Source of the DNA: JADLAT01 sp964348795
Lineage (GTDB): Bacteria > Pseudomonadota > Alphaproteobacteria > Micavibrionales > Micavibrionaceae
Reading direction: 5' to 3'
Length of the DNA stretch: 64,000 nucleotides
NCBI GenBank assembly: GCA_964348795.1
Contig: CAYGDY010000001.1
Span: forward strand, 124,001 to 188,000
Numbering within the stretch: position 1 is the stretch's first letter; each line of letters starts with the position of its first letter. The notes below the pieces were generated by a model, which did no database searches, had not been told where the DNA came from, and was given only the letters and a program-made list of their open reading frames with translations. Positions 53,788 through 61,058 of this stretch are shown piece by piece. Both the position numbers and the translations under genes were made by a program.

Positions 53788-53852
53788 CACACAGGATCCC
53801 GCTTATCTATTATTCTATTTTATGCTTCAAGCAAGTCTTTTTATCCTGTGTG
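53788..53852. repeat. 10-bp perfect inverted repeat in a divergent promoter gap
   Basis: CACACAGGAT (53788-53797) and ATCCTGTGTG (53843-53852) are exact complements 45 bp apart, in the 186-bp gap between the divergent methyltransferase and acetyltransferase genes. It could be a regulator-binding pair or a relic of an insertion. Confidence 0.4.
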
Positions 53853-53928
53853 TGTTGATTGTTTTGTTTATTTTTACTAGACAGTAGGTCTGTCTTTTCA
53901 GATTCATAAAAAAACGAAGGGTCCTGTC

Positions 53929-54453
53929 ATGCCTCTTTCCATGAACGAAATTGGTTTTGAAGTCTGCCAGCCTACGGAAGCGGATGCGCGGCAGATCATG
54001 CTTTGGCGGAATGATTCCGTTACGCTTGCCATGAGCTATCACCACGAACCCAAAATATGGGAAAAATTTTGGCCGGAATATCGGGAAACCTATTTCACAA
54101 ATCCGCCGGCGTTGTCACCGGTCTTTGCGGTGCGGAACAAGGCAAGGATTGGATTTCTGCGGTTTGATATCATGCCGGCGCTCCCACAAACAGAGCAGAT
54201 ACAAACGGTGGAGATCTCCGTGAATGTGGCGCCTGATATGCGGGGGAAAGGGTTTGGTGCTAAAATACTGCGGGCTTGCACGGCGTATCTCAAAGAAAAA
54301 AATATTCAGAGAATTTATGCGGAGGTTCTGATCTCGAACGAGGTATCTCTGAAAGCTTTTTTATCTGCGGGATTTTCTCCATTGGAACAAAAGGAGAAGT
54401 ATCTTGCAGATACAGGGCTTTCTTATCCTATTCAAACCTTTTTCTTTGAATAA
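53929..54453 (+). CDS. GNAT-family acetyltransferase, possibly PseH-like
   Basis: A 174-residue GNAT protein. CQPTEADARQIMLWRNDSV resembles the start of PseH-type amino-sugar acetyltransferases. The acetyl-CoA loop is in VAPDMRGKGFGAKILRACTAYL, and NEVSLKAFLSAGFSPLE closes the fold. PseH acetylates the PseC product, and pseB and pseC are nearby. The assignment is inference from fold and context. Confidence 0.65.
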   Translation: MPLSMNEIGFEVCQPTEADARQIMLWRNDSVTLAMSYHHEPKIWEKFWPEYRETYFTNPPALSPVFAVRNKARIGFLRFDIMPALPQTEQIQTVEISVNVAPDMRGKGFGAKILRACTAYLKEKNIQRIYAEVLISNEVSLKAFLSAGFSPLEQKEKYLADTGLSYPIQTFFFE

Positions 54454-54456
54454 TTG

Positions 54457-54607
54457 TTTAGGGCGTGTGGTCAATTGAAGAATTTTGTGCCGAAAGTGGC
54501 GGTTTTCGAGAACCGTATCATAGAATACTTTTGTGTATTTGAGAAACGGAAGCGCAGAAAACCATCATTTGCAGGCCAAAAGGCGATAATTGTCCACACG
54601 CCCTAAA
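54457..54607. mobile_element. MITE-like element with 20-bp terminal inverted repeats
   Basis: A 151-bp element. The ends TTTAGGGCGTGTGGTCAATT and the complement of AATTGTCCACACGCCCTAAA match at 19 of 20 positions. Both ends begin GGGCGTGTGG next to TA, consistent with a TA target duplication. Inside is a short imperfect hairpin around GGTTTTCGAGAACC. It carries no transposase. It covers the last 14 codons (including the stop) of the NUDIX gene. Confidence 0.8.
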
Positions 54608-55296
54608 AGCGCCAAGGACACCGGTACAATATCGGCGTGGGCTTGTTTTATAAATGCCGCCAGTCTGTGCTCTGGAACACATTCAAGGAGATCGTATTCG
54701 TATGCTGTTTTTTTGTGGGGATTCTGGATGTCGGCAAAGGACAGGGCAGGGGCCCCGAGAAAAATACCGATGTCAAAAACATGCGTCACCTTATCTTCTA
54801 TCAGACAAAACGGGGTGATCTCCGTGAGTACGCTTGCCGAAAGGCCTGTTTCTTCATGAAGTTCTGCGAAAATCTGGGGGAGGGGGCTTGTCAGATCACC
54901 TGTCTGCATGTCTTTTGAATCCAGTCCGCCGGAGGGCACAAGCTCCCAGAGTCCTGCCTCTTGTTGCATATGATGCGTCCGTTTGCCGAAAACAAACCCG
55001 TCGGCACATTCCAAAATACCGGAGACGGCCAGAGGCTGAATATGAAGTGTTTCAAACAGCGCGGGGTCTTTTTTTTGCGCAAACCAGTATTTATATGTCG
55101 TTTTGAAGGCTGTAATGCGGTCCGGTGCAACGGTCAGGAGACTGAGAATTTCTCCGTCAAAAAGCGTTGTGCCGCCTTTGTGTTGTGCCGCATGCCAAAG
55201 AGCGCTCACTTTCTCCTCTGTCTCGGAGGAGAGGCGGTCTGGCGGATTTTGGATTTCAAGCCTGATATTCGGATAAAGCGCCGAAATATTGAGCAT
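54565..55296 (-). CDS. NUDIX-like protein with a C terminus made by an inserted element
   Basis: A 243-residue protein. LAVSGILECADGFVFGKRTHH and IFAELHEETGL form a partial Nudix box, with PSGGLDSKDMQTGDLTSP replacing part of the canonical spacing, so activity is uncertain. The C-terminal residues RVDNYRLLACK and the stop are encoded by the MITE-like element, so the original tail has been replaced. It starts directly after pseB's stop on the same strand. Confidence 0.7.
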   Translation of the reverse strand: MLNISALYPNIRLEIQNPPDRLSSETEEKVSALWHAAQHKGGTTLFDGEILSLLTVAPDRITAFKTTYKYWFAQKKDPALFETLHIQPLAVSGILECADGFVFGKRTHHMQQEAGLWELVPSGGLDSKDMQTGDLTSPLPQIFAELHEETGLSASVLTEITPFCLIEDKVTHVFDIGIFLGAPALSFADIQNPHKKTAYEYDLLECVPEHRLAAFIKQAHADIVPVSLALLGRVDNYRLLACK

Positions 55297-56358
55297 TTAC
55301 GCCGCTTTTTGTGTCTTGTTTTGTTGAAGCAGGGCCCGCAAACCTTCGGCATCCAGCCATTCCGTATTGGTGTCGCTGGAATAGCCAAACCCTTCGGGGA
55401 CTTTTTTGGCTGTGCCTTGCAAATGCGAAGTAAAGCGCCATGATGCAAAGGCCGGTTCAATGATGTAACGGTCTTCGAGTTCTATCGTGTTACGGCCGTC
55501 GTCCACGGGTACCATAATTTCATGGAGTTTCTCGCCAGGGCGGATACCGACAATGTCGTGCGGAATATTAGGCGCCATGAGGTCGGCCAGATCGGTGATT
55601 TTCATACTGGGGATTTTGGGAACGAAAATCTCCCCCCCGTGCATCATTTCCAGAGAGGAGAGCACAAAATCAACCCCTTGCTGGAGAGTGATCCAAAAAC
55701 GGGTCATGCGTTCATCGGTGATCGGGATAGTTTTTGTACCATCCCTGACCAGCTTTTCAAAAAACGGGATCACGGAGCCGCGTGAACCAACGACGTTGCC
55801 ATAGCGTACGACAGAAAAGCGTGTGCCGATAGAGCCGCTCAGATTATTGGCCGCCACAAAAATTTTGTCCGAGGCCAGCTTGCTTGCGCCATAAAGGTTA
55901 ATCGGGTTGGCGGCCTTGTCTGTGGACAGGGCGATGACTTTTTTGACGCCGTTATCAAGCGCGGCATGCACAACATTTTCTGCACCGTCAACATTGGTCC
56001 GGATACACTCCATCGGGTTGTATTCGGCGGCGGGGACCTGCTTCAGGGCCGCACCATGTACAATAATATCAACTTCCCGCGTGGCCATGCGCAGGCGATC
56101 CCGATCCCGAATATCGCCGATAAAATAGCGAATATTAGGGTATTTCGATGCGGGAAATACCTGGCTCATTTCATATTGTTTGAGCTCGTCGCGGGAATAG
56201 ATGATGATCTTTTTTGGAGCAAAGCGTGTGAGCAGGTTTGAAACACAATGCTGGCCAAACGAACCCGTCCCGCCCGTAATAAAAACAACTTTCCCGTCGA
56301 GATTCAGGGAGGATGATAAAAAATTCCGTATCGTCACGTTGACAAACCTCTTGTTCAT
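55297..56358 (-). CDS. pseB: UDP-N-acetylglucosamine 4,6-dehydratase, PseB-like
   Basis: First enzyme of pseudaminic acid synthesis, an extended short-chain dehydrogenase. NAD motif VVFITGGTGSFGQHC, YFIGDIRDRDRLRMA, HGAALKQVPAAEYNPMECI and the catalytic pair in LYGASKLASDK are all intact. About 353 residues. ATG 56358 is my choice; a GTG at 56337 preceded by AAGAGG is a good alternative, and an upstream ATG at 56439 abuts cysH without a ribosome-binding site. Confidence 0.9.
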   Translation of the reverse strand: MNKRFVNVTIRNFLSSSLNLDGKVVFITGGTGSFGQHCVSNLLTRFAPKKIIIYSRDELKQYEMSQVFPASKYPNIRYFIGDIRDRDRLRMATREVDIIVHGAALKQVPAAEYNPMECIRTNVDGAENVVHAALDNGVKKVIALSTDKAANPINLYGASKLASDKIFVAANNLSGSIGTRFSVVRYGNVVGSRGSVIPFFEKLVRDGTKTIPITDERMTRFWITLQQGVDFVLSSLEMMHGGEIFVPKIPSMKITDLADLMAPNIPHDIVGIRPGEKLHEIMVPVDDGRNTIELEDRYIIEPAFASWRFTSHLQGTAKKVPEGFGYSSDTNTEWLDAEGLRALLQQNKTQKAA

Positions 56359-56440
56359 GGCTGAAATAAGCGTATCTTTCCAGTCTTCGCTTAGCGGATA
56401 TTCCGCAAAGAAGCAAGTAAAATGAGGGTTTTTAAACATT

Positions 56441-57163
56441 ATGTCTCTGGCAAACCGCTTACCGGACCTGGAAAGGAAATATGCCGATCAAGAGGCGGAA
56501 GGGATCTTGTCGGCCTTCATCCGGACGGAATTTCCGGACAAGATTGCGCTGGTTTCATCCTTCGGGATCGAGGCGGCGGTTTTGCTGGATATGGTGGCGC
56601 AGATCGACCGGCAGACGCCTGTTTTATTTCTGGATACCGGAAAACTCTTTCCTGAAACGCTCCGGTACAGGGATCGTCTCGTGGAGCATTTGAAGCTCGA
56701 AAATGTCAAAACCTATTATCCGGACTATGTGGATATTTCGCGGGAAGATCCGGAAGGGGGTTTATGGGAATCAAGGCCTTCGGCCTGTTGTTATAACCGG
56801 AAGGTTAAACCGCTCCACAAGGCGCTCAAAGGCTTTGAGTGCTGGATTACTGGCAGAAAGCGTTTTCATGGCGGTCTGCGGGCCGATCTTCCTATGATGG
56901 AGTTTTTCGAGGGGCAGATCAAAATCAATCCGCTTGGAGCATGGTCCGCCGATCGTATCATGGCGGCTTTTGAGGATCGGGCATTACCTAGGCATCCGCT
57001 TGAGGCGCAAGGTTATACTTCTGTGGGCTGTATGCCGTGCACCAGTCTGCCTGTTGCGGGGTCTGGTGCACGTTCTGGCCGCTGGCAAGGACAGGACAAA
57101 ACGGAATGCGGTATTCATCTGGCGGCTGATGGGACGTTTAAGCGTGGTTCTGGCACATCCTAG
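56441..57163 (+). CDS. cysH: Adenylylsulfate (APS/PAPS) reductase
   Basis: Reduces activated sulfate to sulfite. Length 240. The cysteine pattern is that of iron-sulfur APS reductases: Cys116-Cys117 in SACCYNRK and Cys197/Cys200 in VGCMPC, with the catalytic ECGIH (Cys223) near the end. PP-loop-like SSFGIEAAVLLD and LDTGKLFPET are present. It is the last recognisable chromosomal gene before the provirus. Confidence 0.92.
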   Translation: MSLANRLPDLERKYADQEAEGILSAFIRTEFPDKIALVSSFGIEAAVLLDMVAQIDRQTPVLFLDTGKLFPETLRYRDRLVEHLKLENVKTYYPDYVDISREDPEGGLWESRPSACCYNRKVKPLHKALKGFECWITGRKRFHGGLRADLPMMEFFEGQIKINPLGAWSADRIMAAFEDRALPRHPLEAQGYTSVGCMPCTSLPVAGSGARSGRWQGQDKTECGIHLAADGTFKRGSGTS

Positions 57164-57236
57164 CTCAATGGGTCCGTCACGGTCAGTGTTGGTTAGCGCT
57201 TATGTTGTCTTGGTTGCCTTAAATGAACCCTACCCA

Positions 57237-57770
57237 TTATTTACCATAATATATAGAAACACCCTCTTTGCTTGACACTTTTTCAGCAAGGGCAGGGGAG
57301 GCCGTGAATGTCACAAGGCACAAAACAAGGGCCGCAATAGCACCCGTTTTTGAAAGCATTTCCGCCATGCGTAAATAAATACTCTGGGCGGGGGTTCCAA
57401 CGTTACGCCATATATTCAGGTCTATTAGAGCTTTTTGAGAATCAACTTTTGCCAACTCTGCAATCTTTACCATGACCTCGTCACTTGGCCTGCTTCTCCC
57501 AGACAATAAGGAGTTTACAAAATTTCCAGCTTTTCCAAGCATCTTGCTTAATTCTCGTTCAGATGAAGTCTCCTGTTCGTTCATAGCTTTGTAAATATAA
57601 TCCGATAGTTGAGGATCGTCTAAATCATCCCAAGTATAAATAGCCTCTGTGAGAAAGGCTTCTTTCCAATTGTAATGGGCTATGGTGTTTTGTTTGTATG
57701 GATTATCACTTATACACATGCCTGATTGATAAGCGTCAAAACCTTCTTCTTTTACAGTGTTGTTTTTCAT
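57237..57770 (-). CDS. Provirus regulator: RMF-like, HTH-like and membrane segments
   Basis: ATG 57770 follows AAGGAGCGCGCA. The 177-residue protein has an N-terminal segment (FDAYQSGMCISDNPYKQ then HYNWKEAF, residues 11-39) that resembles the Rmf/CrpP family, a helix-turn-helix-like region (GNFVNSLLSGRSRPSDEVM, residues 82-100) as in phage XRE/DUF3693 proteins, and a membrane helix (AIAALVLCLVTFTASPALA, 144-162). Its final residues SIYYGK and the TAA stop are read from the dif-like site. It runs opposite to the viral genes, as a repressor does. Confidence 0.6.
   Translation of the reverse strand: MKNNTVKEEGFDAYQSGMCISDNPYKQNTIAHYNWKEAFLTEAIYTWDDLDDPQLSDYIYKAMNEQETSSERELSKMLGKAGNFVNSLLSGRSRPSDEVMVKIAELAKVDSQKALIDLNIWRNVGTPAQSIYLRMAEMLSKTGAIAALVLCLVTFTASPALAEKVSSKEGVSIYYGK
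57239..57266. other. dif-like XerCD site, probable attachment half-site
   Basis: ATTTACCATAA (57239-57249) matches the XerD-binding arm of known dif sites at 10 of 11 positions, and the following TATATA (57250-57255) fits the central region. The remaining 11 bases (GAAACACCCTC) fit a XerC arm poorly. A good XerD arm with a divergent XerC arm is what hybrid sites left by Xer-integrating phages look like. Confidence 0.55.
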
Positions 57771-57818
57771 TGCGCGCTCCTTTGTAACAGTATTTATACG
57801 ACACCTAACCATACATAG

Positions 57819-57832
57819 TTGACAGATGTCAA
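57819..57832. promoter_or_regulatory. Operator-like inverted repeat between divergent provirus genes
   Basis: TTGACA and TGTCAA are inverted around a 2-bp spacer, giving a 14-bp dyad in the gap between the leftward regulator and the rightward 53-residue gene. Both arms could also serve as -35 boxes. It is the natural place for a lysogeny switch operator. Confidence 0.45.
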
Positions 57833-57898
57833 ATATCGGGTGTAAGTTGTTTGCTATCACATAGCCCATTCGGGTAACAACATCATAGGAGACGCGCA

Positions 57899-58060
57899 AT
57901 GCCTCAGAACATCGAAGAAATGCTTTCTGCTTTAAAAACTTCAAACGAGGGCATTCACTGTCCCCAGATTACAAAAATTTTGGAAATCTTGGTGTCGGAC
58001 CGGAGCGACTCGGTGAAATCCGAATCGCCTGCCTCCAAAACCCCGCCCAAGAAGAAATAG
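57899..58060 (+). CDS. Small provirus protein, 53 residues
   Basis: ATG 57899 follows AGGAGACGCGCA. The product has a short helix (IEEMLSALKTSNEG), HCPQITKILEILVSD and a basic tail ending TPPKKK. It is the first rightward gene, facing the regulator, so it may be a Cro-like or early protein. No family recognised; the size is below usual gene-calling limits. Confidence 0.6.
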   Translation: MPQNIEEMLSALKTSNEGIHCPQITKILEILVSDRSDSVKSESPASKTPPKKK

Positions 58061-58117
58061 CGTTTCACCCTCGGATAGGTTTTGAAAGTTCCTAAGTCGA
58101 GGGGGTTTGAAGCAGGA

Positions 58118-58147
58118 GGGGGGTGTGGCGCGACTCCCGCACCCCCC
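58118..58147. repeat. GC-rich hairpin in an early provirus gap
   Basis: GGGGGGTG (58118-58125) and CACCCCCC (58140-58147) are exact complements around a 14-nt loop. It stands in the 190-bp gap between the 53- and 51-residue genes, without a T tract. A folded origin or a regulatory RNA structure is possible. Confidence 0.45.
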
Positions 58148-58251
58148 ACCTCAAATTTTCCCAGTTCCTGCTTTAAACCCAGATCAAAACTTTCCCGCCC
58201 GATAGGGCGGAATGGTGCCGTATCAAAAACTTTCTGAAAAAGGGCTCTGTC

Positions 58252-58407
58252 ATGACAACCACAACAAAATCACCATCCTTTGGGCACTACACCCCAGAAG
58301 AAATAGAGGCCTTGAAGGCCCTGCCTTTTGGACGGGCTAAACAGCTCAAAAAGCAAATTGATAAACGGCACATAGAAGAACAAAAACAGCGAGAAAAGAA
58401 GGTGTAA
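58252..58407 (+). CDS. Small basic provirus protein, 51 residues
   Basis: ATG 58252 is preceded by AAAAAGGGCTCTGTC, a leader shared with two other provirus genes. The protein starts MTTTTKSPSFGHYTPEE and then becomes a charged helix, QLKKQIDKRHIEEQKQRE. Length and frame look real but no family is recognised. Confidence 0.6.
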   Translation: MTTTTKSPSFGHYTPEEIEALKALPFGRAKQLKKQIDKRHIEEQKQREKKV

Positions 58408-58461
58408 TCAGCTCTGTACATGGTGTGCAGGGCTTTATTTTTGAGAAGAGGAAAACTTTCA

Positions 58462-58803
58462 ATGCTAGGACAATTAACAGAACAATACACGGACGGGAAA
58501 AAAGTCATATATGGCGATATTTGCACATATTCGATGCGTCTGGAATTCCAGCTCAAACCCTGCGGGAGCCGTCAAACCGACAAAAGCCCGACACATGATA
58601 TTTTTGCCAGAGGCCAGCACGGGGCCCTGTTTCATGCAGGCAAGGCATGGGACGGCAAAACACGGGACGGAACGCGCAATAAATATGACCTCAAAATGAC
58701 AATTCCGGAATTGTTTTCAGGGGATCAGGCATTTATGGCGCTGGAAGACAAGAACGGGTATTTTGTCATTCTTCCCCCACAACAGGACAAACAAGCGGCT
58801 TAA
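58462..58803 (+). CDS. DUF736-like protein
   Basis: I chose ATG 58462, which follows GAGGAAAACTTTC. The 113-residue protein resembles the DUF736 family in the middle: LEFQLKPCGSRQTDKSPTHD, HAGKAWDGKTRDGTRN and DLKMTIPELFSGDQAFMALE. DUF736 proteins are small, common on alphaproteobacterial plasmids and of unknown function. A strong terminator follows it. Confidence 0.6.
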   Translation: MLGQLTEQYTDGKKVIYGDICTYSMRLEFQLKPCGSRQTDKSPTHDIFARGQHGALFHAGKAWDGKTRDGTRNKYDLKMTIPELFSGDQAFMALEDKNGYFVILPPQQDKQAA

Positions 58804-58815
58804 GGGTAGCAACTC

Positions 58816-58844
58816 GGCGGGGGTCATTCCCCCGCCTTTTTTTT
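58816..58844 (+). terminator. Rho-independent terminator
   Basis: Stem GGCGGGGG / CCCCCGCC with loop TCATT is followed by eight T residues (58837-58844). It lies 12 bp after the DUF736-like gene and separates an early unit from the replication and structural genes. Confidence 0.9.
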
Positions 58845-58855
58845 CAGAGAAACAC

Positions 58856-58972
58856 ATGTTAGAAATTATATTCATAATCGTTGTTGTTTTGAGCTTTTTG
58901 GTTCTGGCCCTTTGTGCGGCCGCGCTTATTTATGTTTACATATTGGAACAAACTTTTGATGAAAGGGAGTAG
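58856..58972 (+). CDS. One-helix membrane peptide, 38 residues
   Basis: ATG 58856 begins MLEIIFIIVVVLSFLVLALC, a membrane helix, followed by a short acidic tail LEQTFDERE. AGAGAAACAC precedes it. Tiny membrane proteins of this sort are common in membrane-containing and filamentous phages. The gene lies between the terminator and rep. Confidence 0.55.
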   Translation: MLEIIFIIVVVLSFLVLALCAAALIYVYILEQTFDERE

Positions 58973-58974
58973 TG

Positions 58975-59007
58975 GGTGTCCCCCACCCCTCTAATAGGGG
59001 GGGCACC
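58975..59007. repeat. GC-rich hairpin just upstream of rep
   Basis: GGTG-T-CCCCC (58975-58984) pairs with GGGGG and CACC (to 59007) around an AT-containing loop. It ends 18 bp before the rep start. It could control rep translation or be part of a replication origin. Confidence 0.5.
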
Positions 59008-59024
59008 AAATACATAGAGGCCCC

Positions 59025-60200
59025 ATGCACCGTTTTACCCCAGATATCTCTATAGAGGCCACAGACGGTTACGCCGCCCTCTTGGGGCACAACTGGGACA
59101 CCATTCAAGAGTGTTTCAATTTGAACGTATCAGACGAATTGGAAGCCAGATTGGAAGCGGGAAAGGTACGGGCCCAATCCCGTTTTGATGATCAGGGGGA
59201 CAAATTCGAGTTCGGGGGTAAAACATTTCAAATTCAGCCCAAGGGCACAAAAGGGAAATCGTGGGTTTTGAGTAATGATGATTTTATCATCATGTTTGGG
59301 CGCGGGGCCAAGGACTGGAAAGTTTCAGTCCGGTATCTGGCGGCGGGCCTCTGGGAATATGGCTTTGAAGCTCTAAAGGTTAAGATATTAACTATTTTGT
59401 TGAGAGAGTGCAAACCAGAGGGCAAAGAGGTTGTCATAGAAAATATCAAAACGTGGCAACGGCTCTCTCGGGCAGATTATGCCTTTGATTTTTATGCCCC
59501 CGAATTTTCAAAGGAAATGGAACGGGGCAATATAAGGGAAAAGCTTGTGTTACCGTCTGGGGTAAAAGGCGGTCTGGTGTTTGACAGCAATAAGGATGAA
59601 ACCTTAACCCTTGGCATGAACCGGACGGGGCTACAAATACAGGTCTATGACAAGGGTAAGGAAATCACGGACATATCCGGTAAGACGTGGATGTATACGG
59701 TCTGGGAGCGCGAGGGCTTTTATCCGCCCGAGGATCAAAAGGCAAAACATATTTGGCGGGTAGAAATCCGGTTCGGGAAGGAATTTTTCAAGGATCGGGG
59801 CATATTGCTGTTTGAGGAGCTGGAAGAAAACCTGCAATTTTTGCTTTGTGAGGCATTATTCAAGCGCCGGATAGGGGAACCGGACCGAGATAGTAACAAG
59901 GCACGCTGGGCCCTGCATCCGCTCTGGGCGGCCACGTATGAAGCCTCTGGGCTGGCGGGGCGGTATTGCCCGATTGGCAGGCAAAGCACACTTTCAGCGC
60001 AGGCCAAGCTTGAAATCATGAAAAAAGGGCTGGCAGGCACGGTGCGCGCCGCCGTGATTTTAAAAGTGGGGGATTATGATGACCTTTCGGCAACAAACAT
60101 GGCGTATCAAAGCCTGTGTGAGATGGAAGACGATAAGAGGCACCAAACCATGATTGAGAAAGTGAAGGAGCGATACCGATATGAGGGAGACGCGCGATAG
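59025..60200 (+). CDS. Replication initiator of Rep_trans-like type
   Basis: A 391-residue protein starting after AGAGGCCCC. Segments typical of the Rep_trans/replication initiation factor family appear in order: LSRADYAFDF (residues 147-156), TLGMNRTGLQIQVYDKGKEI (195-214) and WRVEIRFGKEFFKDRGI (244-260). Such proteins nick the origin and start rolling-circle replication; they occur on plasmids, conjugative elements and filamentous phages. This differs from the large PM2 replication protein as I remember it. Confidence 0.7.
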   Translation: MHRFTPDISIEATDGYAALLGHNWDTIQECFNLNVSDELEARLEAGKVRAQSRFDDQGDKFEFGGKTFQIQPKGTKGKSWVLSNDDFIIMFGRGAKDWKVSVRYLAAGLWEYGFEALKVKILTILLRECKPEGKEVVIENIKTWQRLSRADYAFDFYAPEFSKEMERGNIREKLVLPSGVKGGLVFDSNKDETLTLGMNRTGLQIQVYDKGKEITDISGKTWMYTVWEREGFYPPEDQKAKHIWRVEIRFGKEFFKDRGILLFEELEENLQFLLCEALFKRRIGEPDRDSNKARWALHPLWAATYEASGLAGRYCPIGRQSTLSAQAKLEIMKKGLAGTVRAAVILKVGDYDDLSATNMAYQSLCEMEDDKRHQTMIEKVKERYRYEGDAR

Positions 60201-60204
60201 CGTT

Positions 60205-60222
60205 TTTTAAGCGTTTTTGCAG
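60205..60222 (+). repeat. 18-bp direct repeat, copy 1
   Basis: TTTTAAGCGTTTTTGCAG directly after the rep stop codon matches at 17 of 18 positions the segment at 61850-61867, which overlaps the ATPase stop. Both lie at gene ends in the same orientation. Just beyond copy 1, AGCGGTAAAA is repeated twice in tandem (60230-60239 and 60241-60250). Confidence 0.65.
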
Positions 60223-60257
60223 TCTTCATAGCGGTAAAAAAGCGGTAAAAGGGGAAT

Positions 60258-60488
60258 ATGGTCATGCAAGCAAAAATGTCTGAAGAAGAATACAGAGGAT
60301 CCTTAAAAAAATTTGGACTGGGCACGTCCGAGGCGGCGCAATTGATTTGGATCAAGACGGGCTCGGTTATCCGGCCACAAGTGACAGAAACACACCTCAA
60401 TAGGTACGGGTCTTTAAGCCACGCCTATACGGCCGTGTACAGGTTTTTATTTCGGGAGATGGAGCGAGAACATGGACAGATCAGATAA
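60258..60488 (+). CDS. Small provirus protein, 76 residues, helical
   Basis: ATG 60258 follows AAAAGGGGAAT. The product MVMQAKMSEEEYRGSLKKFG then GTSEAAQLIWIKTGSV has the look of a helix-turn-helix, with a further helix YTAVYRFLFREMEREHG. It may be a DNA-binding regulator, but this is inference. It overlaps the next gene by 17 bp. Confidence 0.55.
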   Translation: MVMQAKMSEEEYRGSLKKFGLGTSEAAQLIWIKTGSVIRPQVTETHLNRYGSLSHAYTAVYRFLFREMEREHGQIR

Positions 60489-60873
60489 CCAAGAGGCGGC
60501 GGCGAAGGCGGATATAATCGCCCGCCCCGAAGTCACAGGCGGGGCAAGGAAGGGGCAGGAGGCACCGGAAAAGGCCGCGCTAGTTCCAGTAGAGCAACAG
60601 ACGTTAGAGCCATCGGATTTGGAGAAGGCGGCCGGAAAGGTCATGGCCAAAACCATTGAAGACCTGAAAGAGACGTTCGGGCTGGAAAAAGATCAGGATT
60701 TTGCCCGTTTGATGAGTGAGACGCTGGAAGGCATGTTTTCAGCCATACGGGTGATGAGCGGCGCGCCGTGGGTCCGGTTTGCGGTGGCAGGCGGGGCTAT
60801 ATTGTTTGCGTTCACACCGCCTTTTATTCGGTATATGGCGGCAAAGAAGGAAGAAGAAGGAGTGAAAAAATGA
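60472..60873 (+). CDS. Provirus protein with one C-terminal membrane helix
   Basis: A 133-residue protein. The first 55 residues are polar and Ala/Glu/Pro-rich, a helix rich in acidic residues follows (DLKETFGLEKDQDFARL), and a membrane segment FAVAGGAILFAFTPPFI precedes a short basic-acidic tail. No family recognised. It may be a virion membrane protein. It overlaps both neighbours. Confidence 0.6.
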   Translation: MDRSDNQEAAAKADIIARPEVTGGARKGQEAPEKAALVPVEQQTLEPSDLEKAAGKVMAKTIEDLKETFGLEKDQDFARLMSETLEGMFSAIRVMSGAPWVRFAVAGGAILFAFTPPFIRYMAAKKEEEGVKK

Positions 60874-61058
60874 CAGCAGTATCAATAGTCATGGCAATTT
60901 TATTAGCGTTTTCATGGACAATATCCATGCTGGCGGCGTTTTTATTCGGGCAATCCTTGGCGTTCACGCAACAGATGAAACATAGGGAAACCTTGATGAA
61001 CACGGTTTTTGAGAGGGTAGAAAAAGTGATCGGGAGGTTCAAACATGAAGAATTATAA
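60870..61058 (+). CDS. Small membrane protein, 62 residues
   Basis: ATG 60870 overlaps the previous stop in ATGA. The product begins MTAVSIVMAILLAFSWTISM, then LAAFLFGQSLAF, forming one long or two short membrane helices, and ends with a charged helix FERVEKVIGRFKHEEL. No family recognised. Confidence 0.6.
   Translation: MTAVSIVMAILLAFSWTISMLAAFLFGQSLAFTQQMKHRETLMNTVFERVEKVIGRFKHEEL

Noticed and set aside
32090..56440. Glycan locus as a recently acquired genomic island
   Set aside because: No integrase or flanking att repeats and no tRNA at its edges; the repeat family of the core chromosome is also present inside it. Base-composition analysis would be needed.
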